Assembly: GCA_903958915.1 (NCBI GenBank)
Contig: CAJBVC010000174.1
Coordinates: 1 to 5,335 of the forward strand
DNA: 5,335 bases
Source of the DNA: an uncultured beta proteobacterium
GTDB taxonomy: Bacteria; Pseudomonadota; Gammaproteobacteria; Burkholderiales; Burkholderiaceae_C
Direction of reading: 5' to 3'
The translations under genes and the position numbers were made by a program. The first letter of the stretch is position 1; the number at the start of each line of letters is the position of its first letter. This document shows, piece after piece, positions 1-4,539 of the stretch. The notes under the pieces were generated by a model, which had not been told where the DNA came from, searched no databases, and worked only from the letters and a program-made list of their open reading frames with translations.

Positions 1-1
1 C

Positions 2-469
2 CTGCGTCGCCAGGCGGTGGAAACGCTGGAAGCAGCGCGTCACAAGGCATGGAGCCGCCTGTCGCGAGCCATGCCTTTGCAGCCGAGCGTGCCCTACCCT
101 GACGACACGCTCACTTACCTGGCCAACGTCTTTAACCAGAAGGCGCATGATTTCTATGCCCGCCATGGTGTGAAGGTGATCGATGCTGCCTACGAGAGCA
201 ATGAGGAACCCGGTGAAGTAAGTCTCATGATCACCAAGCACTGCGTGCGCTTTTCACTCAGCCTGTGCCCCAAGCAGGCCAAGGGCGTCACCGGCGTGCA
301 GGGCCAGGTCAAGGCCGAGCCCCTGCAACTGGTCCATGGAAAAGACAAACTCACACTGCGTTTTGACTGCAAACCCTGCGAGATGCATGTGGTTGGCAAA
401 ACAAAACAGTCGGTTGTGCAGGGTGTGCCCATAACTTTTTACCGACAGCGTCTCGACGCCGCCCATTGA
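2..469 (+). CDS. rlhA: C-terminal part of a U32-family 23S rRNA hydroxylase (RlhA-like), cut by left edge
   Basis: The frame is open to the left edge, so the first 155 visible residues are the tail of a longer protein (the E. coli RlhA family is about 650 aa); an internal GTG at 17 is not the true start. The visible part carries the conserved RlhA-type C-terminal blocks: DTLTYLANVFNQKA, ARHGVKVIDAAYES, the MITKHCVRFSLSLCPKQAKG block and LRFDCKPCEMHVVGK. Four cysteines fall in these blocks (codons at 242, 266, 368 and 377); clustered cysteines are typical of U32 proteins, several of which hold an iron-sulfur cluster, but I cannot show that these are the ligands. RlhA makes 5-hydroxycytidine at C2501 of 23S rRNA in E. 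coli. The alternative is another U32 protein (tRNA hydroxylase TrhP or a collagenase-like peptidase), but the long C-terminal extension with the CKPCEMHVVGK block fits RlhA best. The next gene starts 42 bases downstream on the same strand. Confidence 0.85.
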   Translation: MRRQAVETLEAARHKAWSRLSRAMPLQPSVPYPDDTLTYLANVFNQKAHDFYARHGVKVIDAAYESNEEPGEVSLMITKHCVRFSLSLCPKQAKGVTGVQGQVKAEPLQLVHGKDKLTLRFDCKPCEMHVVGKTKQSVVQGVPITFYRQRLDAAH

Positions 470-476
470 GCTACCA

Positions 477-496
477 TTCCAAGTAACACGTTGGAA
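477..496. promoter_or_regulatory. Short dyad upstream of the hemerythrin-GGDEF gene
   Basis: TTCCAA (477-482) and TTGGAA (491-496) form a perfect 6-bp inverted repeat with an 8-base spacer, in the 42-base gap between the rlhA-like gene and the ATG at 512. It could be a small operator or an RNA hairpin; the right arm contains a GGAA that is Shine-Dalgarno-like but lies 15 bases from the ATG. There is no T-tract after it, so it is not a standard terminator. A 6-bp dyad can occur by chance, hence the low confidence. Confidence 0.25.
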
Positions 497-511
497 GTAC
501 AGAGAACTGCT

Positions 512-1627
512 ATGGATTCATTTCAGTGGGCGCCTTGCTTTACGACCGGGCTCCCGATGGTCGACGACCAGCACCACCATCTGGTCGATGTCATCAACCA
601 GTTTGGCGAACTGCTGATGCGTCCGCAAGGCAGCACGGCCGCCGAGATCGAGGGTGTTTTTGACGAACTGGCCCGCTACGCCCAGCACCACTTCCATGAA
701 GAAGAGGCACTGATGGTGAGTGCCGCACTGGACCAGCGGCATTTGGACCACCACTGCAATGAACATGTCCAGTTCCTCAAGGACGTGACCTACCTGCACG
801 CCCGGTTCGCGACCGGAAAGCGCGAGGATGCTGTCGCCCTGCTCAACTTCCTGACCAATTGGCTGGCGTACCACATTCTGGGTTCGGACCAGTTGATGGC
901 CTGGCTGATGGCTGCCAGCAACGCCGGCAAAAGCCAGGAAGATGCCTACCAGTCTTACATGGCAGGCAAGGACCCAGCCACGGCGACCCTGCTGCAGGCC
1001 ATGAACCGTTTGTTTAACCAAGTGTCCGAGCGCAACCGTGAACTGGCTGAACTCAACCACACCCTGGAAGCCCGCGTTGCCGAGCGCACTCACGCGCTCT
1101 CTGAGGCCAATGAGCGGCTCGAAAACATGGCCATGACCGACGTATTGACGGGCCTGCCCAACCGCCGGCACGCCATGCTCGCGTTGGAGGTGGAGTGGCA
1201 AAAGGCACACGCCACCGGCGAACCACTGTCGTGCATGATGATCGACGCGGATGGGTTCAAGGGCATCAACGACACCTACGGCCATGATGCCGGCGACGCG
1301 GTGCTGCGCCAACTGGCGCGCAAGCTCAAGGAAGCCGTGCGCACCGACGACATGGTGTGCCGCCTCGGCGGCGATGAGTTCTTCATTATTTGTGCCAACA
1401 CACCGCTGGACGGTGCCCTGCGCACGGCGGAAAAGGTGCGCAGCGAAGTGGCTGGCATGCGGGTGGCGGCGGGTGCGGGTATCTGGCAGGGCAGCATCAG
1501 TGTAGGGGTTGCGGTCAACGGGCCCACCATACAAGGCATCGAAGACTTGCTCAAGTGCGCCGATGAAGGCGTGTACGTCGCCAAACGCAGCGGTCGCAAC
1601 CGGGTGGCGACCATCTGCTCTTCCTAG
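512..1627 (+). CDS. Bacteriohemerythrin-GGDEF diguanylate cyclase
   Basis: This 371-aa cytoplasmic protein is predicted to condense two GTP into c-di-GMP under control of an N-terminal oxygen- or redox-sensing di-iron domain. Residues 1-135 are a bacteriohemerythrin: the seven expected ligands are all present as H21 (DDQH), H60 and E64 (HFHEEE), H81 and H85 (HCNEH), and H121 and D126 (HILGSD). Residues about 165-205 form a charged, leucine-rich coiled coil (ELAELNHTLEARVAERT) that probably transmits the signal. The GGDEF domain follows (about 206-371) with TDVLTGLPNRR, intact GGDEF at 286-290, and an RxxD inhibitory site (R277-D280) five residues before it, so both catalysis and product feedback should work. 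No membrane segment or EAL domain is seen. I chose the ATG at 512 because the hemerythrin fold begins right after it; a TTG at 491 would add seven residues without family support. An AGAGA at 501-505 is a weak ribosome site. Vibrio cholerae has a comparable Bhr-DGC whose activity depends on the iron redox state. Confidence 0.95.
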   Translation: MDSFQWAPCFTTGLPMVDDQHHHLVDVINQFGELLMRPQGSTAAEIEGVFDELARYAQHHFHEEEALMVSAALDQRHLDHHCNEHVQFLKDVTYLHARFATGKREDAVALLNFLTNWLAYHILGSDQLMAWLMAASNAGKSQEDAYQSYMAGKDPATATLLQAMNRLFNQVSERNRELAELNHTLEARVAERTHALSEANERLENMAMTDVLTGLPNRRHAMLALEVEWQKAHATGEPLSCMMIDADGFKGINDTYGHDAGDAVLRQLARKLKEAVRTDDMVCRLGGDEFFIICANTPLDGALRTAEKVRSEVAGMRVAAGAGIWQGSISVGVAVNGPTIQGIEDLLKCADEGVYVAKRSGRNRVATICSS

Positions 1628-1631
1628 TGCA

Positions 1632-2246
1632 TCAGCGAAGGTGTTTGAACAGCTTGGCCCGGAAGCTCTCTGGAATGCCGAGCTGGCGCGGCCCGAGTAT
1701 CAGTGAAAATGATTCATCGGCCCCGATAAAACCAGAACGCTCCACCGCCAGATAAAACCCGCAGTAGCCGGATTGGGCCATCAGCTTGCTGGCCTGGTTA
1801 AAACCCATGGCGGCATTGAACTTGAAACACGGCTCGCGCGGCTGCGTTACCCGCAACGCACACCCGGAAAACTGCAGCACATCGCCCACCCACACGTCGG
1901 ACTCCAGCAATCCACGCAGGGTCAGGTTTTCGCCCAGCGATCCGAAACCGAGTGCGTCGTCGATCAAAGAGACACCTGCCGTTTGGCGGGCGCTTTTCCA
2001 ATAGCCGTAGTGCTCGCTCGGGTAGGCATAGATGGCCTTGTGCAGTCCGCCATGCACCGATGGATCGGCTTGCTCGTCGCCCTCAAGTCCGAGTGGATGC
2101 ACGGCGATCGGCCCCTTGGCAGATGTCTTATGAATGCCAGTCAAAATTGCACGACCGCCAATCTGGACTTTGCGCGCCACGGCTACCTGTACCCCCACCA
2201 CAGTGCCGCGTTGGTGCGACAGCAAGGACGGTGCCGCGACATTCAT
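1632..2246 (-). CDS. YiiM-like MOSC-domain protein (molybdenum cofactor sulfurase C-terminal family)
   Basis: This 204-aa protein matches the MOSC family and most closely E. coli YiiM, which uses molybdenum cofactor to reduce N-hydroxylated base analogues such as 6-N-hydroxylaminopurine. Shared blocks are LGLEGDEQ at 52-59, VHGG at 64-67, YPSEHYGYW at 75-83, SLGENL at 103-108 and QPREPCFKFN at 135-144; C140 is the conserved MOSC cysteine expected to ligate molybdenum. YiiM is about 224 aa with a helical C-terminal domain; here only about 20 residues follow the MOSC fold, so that tail is shortened. The start is the ATG at 2246-2244, which overlaps the stop of the upstream exonuclease gene as ATGA, strong support both for this start and for translational coupling. 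The frame stays open upstream but that part is the other gene read in a shifted frame. Its stop is 4 bases from that of the convergent cyclase gene. The true substrate is not shown by the sequence. Confidence 0.9.
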   Translation of the reverse strand: MNVAAPSLLSHQRGTVVGVQVAVARKVQIGGRAILTGIHKTSAKGPIAVHPLGLEGDEQADPSVHGGLHKAIYAYPSEHYGYWKSARQTAGVSLIDDALGFGSLGENLTLRGLLESDVWVGDVLQFSGCALRVTQPREPCFKFNAAMGFNQASKLMAQSGYCGFYLAVERSGFIGADESFSLILGPRQLGIPESFRAKLFKHLR

Positions 2247-3133
2247 AGCGGTTGCATTTGAACGGACCCCGCACGGGCAGAATAGCGCACCCGCGCATCG
2301 AGCTTTTCCACCTGCACCATGGCAGTGCGCTGCGGGTACACGTTGCCTTTGAGCCACTCCAACTCCAGGCGCAGACTGTCGGCATCGTCAAGCCGGGTGT
2401 GCCACACCTTTTGTTCGCCATTCCAGCGGTACGCACGGGCTTTGAGCTTGTCCTTGGCGTCGAAAGGCGCATTGGTGGCCTGTAGCCGGTAACTCCATTG
2501 GCTCGCTTGCGCGATCAGATGGGCCAGCCCGGTTTGCGGTGCCTTTGGCAAAGGTCGCGCCAATACCGCCAGTAAGGCATGGCAGTCCATCTCCGCACGG
2601 TGGGCGTCGTAGAAGTAACCCAACTCCAGCGCGAGGCTTTCCAGCTTGGCCGAGCTGCGACCCTGCTCGCGCCAGCCGATATCGGCAAACGAACAGGCCC
2701 AGGCCAGCTGCCCAAACCGCGGCAGGCGCGCCTCCACAAAGGGCCGGTCAAACCCGGCGTTGTGGGCAATGACCAGATCCACCCCTTCGAGCAACTCGGC
2801 GACGCGCACTTCATCCAGCTTTTTGCCGCGAACCATCGCATCGTCAATGCCGGTGATGCCCTGCACTTCCTTCGGAATCGGGATGCCCGGATCTTCCAGG
2901 CCGTCGTACACCTGCACCTCCCCCACGGGCATGCCGGAGGCAGTGTCGATGTCGACCTGCAGCAGTGCGAGCTCGATGATTCTGTCCTTGCTCTGGTCCA
3001 GCCCAGTTGTCTCGGTGTCCAATACCAACACGCGAACCCGTGTTGCATCGGGTAGCTGCGGTCCCCAGGCCAGCCGCGGCTGCAACCGGCGCAAGACGCG
3101 GTAATCCGGGTGTGCTTCCAACTGCCGAGCCAT
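2243..3133 (-). CDS. DEDDh 3'-5' exonuclease, DnaQ/epsilon-like, with extra C-terminal domain
   Basis: The protein should remove nucleotides from DNA (or RNA) 3' ends using two metal ions. With the ATG at 3133 it is 296 aa. The exonuclease fold spans about 34-195 with all five catalytic residues: D39 and E41 in LDTETTGL, D129 in AHNAGFDRPF, H178 and D183 in HRAEMDCHALL. The last about 85 residues are a separate small domain with a KARAYRWNGEQKVW motif, resembling the K-x-x-G-x-x-W...K-x-W pattern of DUF5710-like domains. It lacks a polymerase-binding clamp motif that I can recognise, so it is probably a stand-alone exonuclease, not the replicative epsilon. The start is uncertain: ATG 3133 has no good ribosome site, and the frame is open and looks coding (Pro/Ala/Lys-rich) upstream to a TTG at 3319, which has AGGCGA in front of it, and on to a GTG at 3373. 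The stop overlaps the start of the MOSC gene (ATGA), so the two form an operon. Confidence 0.88.
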   Translation of the reverse strand: MARQLEAHPDYRVLRRLQPRLAWGPQLPDATRVRVLVLDTETTGLDQSKDRIIELALLQVDIDTASGMPVGEVQVYDGLEDPGIPIPKEVQGITGIDDAMVRGKKLDEVRVAELLEGVDLVIAHNAGFDRPFVEARLPRFGQLAWACSFADIGWREQGRSSAKLESLALELGYFYDAHRAEMDCHALLAVLARPLPKAPQTGLAHLIAQASQWSYRLQATNAPFDAKDKLKARAYRWNGEQKVWHTRLDDADSLRLELEWLKGNVYPQRTAMVQVEKLDARVRYSARAGSVQMQPL

Positions 3134-3319
3134 GGCTTCGACATCGTGGGTCGGTTCGATCGGGGACACTGCCGCAGGAACGGCGGGTGCGGGCTGTTTC
3201 GCACCAGCCTTGACCGAAACGCGGCGCTTTTTGGCCACGCTGGGAGCGGTGGGCAAATCGGCGACAAACGCAAAATCAATCTGATCGTTTGGCAATGGGT
3301 AGGGCAAAGTGGGTGTCAA

Positions 3320-3382
3320 GGGCGTCGCCTGCGAGAGTGGAAGGCTTATTATCGTGGGAGCAACATTGCGCACCCTTCTTCT
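3320..3382. promoter_or_regulatory. Putative divergent promoter region between exonuclease and CoA transferase genes
   Basis: The two divergent genes must be transcribed from around here or from further inside the exonuclease open frame. An AT-rich patch in otherwise GC-rich DNA gives TATTAT at 3347-3352 on the plus strand, one mismatch from a sigma-70 -10 box, which would start a leader of about 24 bases before the CoA transferase ATG at 3383. The same patch read on the minus strand gives GATAAT (3354-3349), also one mismatch from the consensus and suitably placed for a start at the TTG at 3319. No convincing -35 box is seen in either direction. This is suggestive only. Confidence 0.25.
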
Positions 3383-4315
3383 ATGTCCCACAAACTGTCC
3401 GCGACCGCAACTTCCAGACCGAATCTTCCCCTCAAGGGGGTACGCATCCTCAGCCTGGCGCTCAACCTCCCCGGGCCCGCCGCCCTGATGCGTTGCCGCC
3501 AGATGGGCGCACGCTGCACCAAACTTGAGCCTCCGACCCACCCCAGCGCACCGGTAGGCACGCCCGGCGACCCGATGGGCCTGTACAACCGCGCCGCCTA
3601 CGACGAGTTGCATCAGGGGATCAAGGTTGGACAGGTCGACCTCAAGACCGAGAAGGGCCAAAAAGCGCTGCACCAGGCGCTGGCAAAAAACGATGTACTG
3701 CTGACCTCGTTTCGCCCGTCGGCCCTGACCAAACTGGGTTTGGATTGGCGCAGTTTGCACCGTCGGTACCCCACCCTTTCGCTGGTGGCGATCGTTGGTG
3801 CGCCCGGCGAGCGGGCCGAAGAACCCGGCCATGACCTCACCTACCTCGCGGAAAACAACCTGGTCCACGGGCTGGAGCTTCCACCCACCTTGTATGCCGA
3901 CATGGGTGGCTCGCTCATGGCCAGTGAAGCGGTTTTGCTGGCGCGTCTTGCGCAATTGCAAAAGGGCAAAGGAATCAGGCTCGAAATCGCACTGTCGGTC
4001 GCAGCCGGATACCTGGCCCTGCCCCGTACCTGGGGCCTGACGCAGCCCGGCGCTGCGGTGGGCGGAGGCCATGCGGGTTACAAGGTGTACCCCTGCAAGG
4101 ACGGGCGCGTGGCCATGGCCGCGCTGGAACCGCATTTTGCCAAGGCCCTGGCGCAGGAGGCCGGGCTGGAGAAGAGCCACATCATGGCCATGTTTGCACC
4201 GGAGTCGCACAGCGCCATCGCCCACTACCTGGCCGGAAAAACCCGCGCCGAGCTCGATGCCTTGTCGGTTGCCAAAGACATTCCGCTGTACACATTGGCT
4301 AATGCGGGAGGATGA
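3383..4315 (+). CDS. Family III CoA transferase / alpha-methylacyl-CoA racemase-like protein (CaiB/BaiF)
   Basis: This 310-aa soluble protein belongs to the CaiB/BaiF (formyl-CoA transferase / AMACR) family, which moves CoA between carboxylic acids or racemises 2-methylacyl-CoAs. Family blocks in order are: LKGVRILSLALNLPGP at 17-32, MGARCTKLEPP at 41-51, VDLKTEKG at 85-92 (the usual DLK stretch), RPSALTKLGLDW at 111-122, GHDLTYLAENNL at 149-160, YADMGGSLMASEAVL at 171-185, and LEPHF at 248-252. H150 and D173 align with the catalytic His/Asp pair of bacterial AMACR, and D173 is also where the family III transferases keep their catalytic Asp. The GHDLTY, ADMGG and EPHF motifs favour the racemase subgroup. 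It is shorter than the usual 350-430 aa, mainly at the C-terminus. The start ATG at 3383 sits just before the first conserved block but has no ribosome site next to it; GGGAG lies 23 bases upstream. Substrate unknown; the neighbours give no pathway hint. Confidence 0.88.
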   Translation: MSHKLSATATSRPNLPLKGVRILSLALNLPGPAALMRCRQMGARCTKLEPPTHPSAPVGTPGDPMGLYNRAAYDELHQGIKVGQVDLKTEKGQKALHQALAKNDVLLTSFRPSALTKLGLDWRSLHRRYPTLSLVAIVGAPGERAEEPGHDLTYLAENNLVHGLELPPTLYADMGGSLMASEAVLLARLAQLQKGKGIRLEIALSVAAGYLALPRTWGLTQPGAAVGGGHAGYKVYPCKDGRVAMAALEPHFAKALAQEAGLEKSHIMAMFAPESHSAIAHYLAGKTRAELDALSVAKDIPLYTLANAGG

Positions 4316-4328
4316 GCTGGCTAGCGGT

Positions 4329-4412
4329 AATTGGGGTCAGATTTCAATAAACATGCGCAGCACCCGCAAGGGGCGCCCAACGGGCGGTGTTTTTTGGACT
4401 CTGACCCCAATT
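4329..4412. mobile_element. 84-bp MITE/REP-like element with perfect 13-bp terminal inverted repeats
   Basis: AATTGGGGTCAGA (4329-4341) is repeated in exact inverse as TCTGACCCCAATT (4400-4412), bounding 84 bases that contain no gene. The outer AATT is itself a palindrome, so the same data can be read as 9-bp inverted repeats (GGGGTCAGA) flanked by a 4-base AATT target duplication. The interior holds a short hairpin with a T-tract. Size, ends and position between convergent genes fit a non-autonomous miniature element or a REP-type sequence mobilised in trans; GGGGTCAGA-type ends remind me of repeats near REP-associated transposases in Burkholderiales, but that is memory, not a search. No transposase is in the window. 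The alternative is a simple long-stem structure serving as a transcription barrier. Confidence 0.55.
4374..4395 (+). terminator. Possible intrinsic terminator of the CoA transferase gene
   Basis: CGCCC (4374-4378) and GGGCG (4382-4386) form a GC-only 5-bp stem around an AAC loop, followed after GTG by six T residues (4390-4395). A CACC at 4361-4364 can additionally pair with GGTG at 4386-4389, which would close a larger hairpin directly against the T-tract. It lies 58 bases after the CoA transferase stop on the same strand, the expected place for a Rho-independent terminator. It sits inside the 84-bp inverted-repeat element, so the element may supply the terminator. The stem is short, so strength is uncertain. 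Confidence 0.45.
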
Positions 4413-4442
4413 GCTGCGGGTTCAAAGCGGAGGTGCACCAAA

Positions 4443-4511
4443 ATGAGTATTCATAGCCCCCAACCCGGTTTTTTGGGGTTATGCCAAAAAACCTACGTCT
4501 CGCCGTCATAA
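4443..4511 (+). CDS. Possible 22-aa small ORF with strong Shine-Dalgarno
   Basis: An ATG at 4443 opens a 22-codon frame ending in TAA at 4509-4511. It is preceded by GGAGG at 4429-4433 with a 9-base gap, the best ribosome-binding site in the window. The peptide starts MSIHSPQPGF, has one Cys, no membrane segment, and matches nothing I recognise. It lies in the gap between convergent genes and just after the inverted-repeat element, with no gene following it on the same strand, so a leader-peptide role would lack a target. The good ribosome site may be coincidence. Low confidence as a real gene. Confidence 0.2.
   Translation: MSIHSPQPGFLGLCQKTYVSPS
4453..4493. repeat. Overlapping alternative hairpins in the convergent intergenic region
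   Basis: Two stems overlap. The first pairs ATAGCCCC (4453-4460) with GGGGTTAT (4475-4482), eight pairs including one G-T. The second pairs GGTTTTTTGG (4467-4476) with CCAAAAAACC (4484-4493), ten perfect pairs around a 7-base loop. Bases 4475-4476 are needed by both, so only one can form at a time. Read on the minus strand the structure lies about 50 to 90 bases after the ABC transporter stop and could act as its terminator, although neither stem is followed by a clean U-tract. Function is unknown. Confidence 0.35.
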
Positions 4512-4539
4512 CTCCAAATCACTTTGAATCGCAACGGAA

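Noticed and set aside
518..1534. A 338-aa open frame on the minus strand, antisense to the hemerythrin-GGDEF gene
   Set aside because: It lies wholly opposite a gene with an intact, recognisable domain set, has no recognisable motifs, and long antisense frames are expected in GC-rich coding DNA.
1651..1667. AGCTT/AAGCT hairpin near the convergent stops, considered as a terminator
   Set aside because: Only 5 bp, inside the MOSC coding region, and no T-tract follows in either direction.
2247..2357. Upstream extension of the MOSC frame to 241 aa
   Set aside because: It overlaps the exonuclease C-terminus in another frame, and the ATGA junction gives a better start.
3110..3382. Upstream extension of the CoA transferase frame to 401 aa
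   Set aside because: It runs opposite the exonuclease coding region and adds nothing family-like; conserved sequence begins just after the ATG at 3383.
3374..4225. N-terminal extension of the exonuclease frame to 660 aa
   Set aside because: This part is antisense to the clearly coding CoA transferase and shows no domain; the frame is open only because of GC-rich codon bias.
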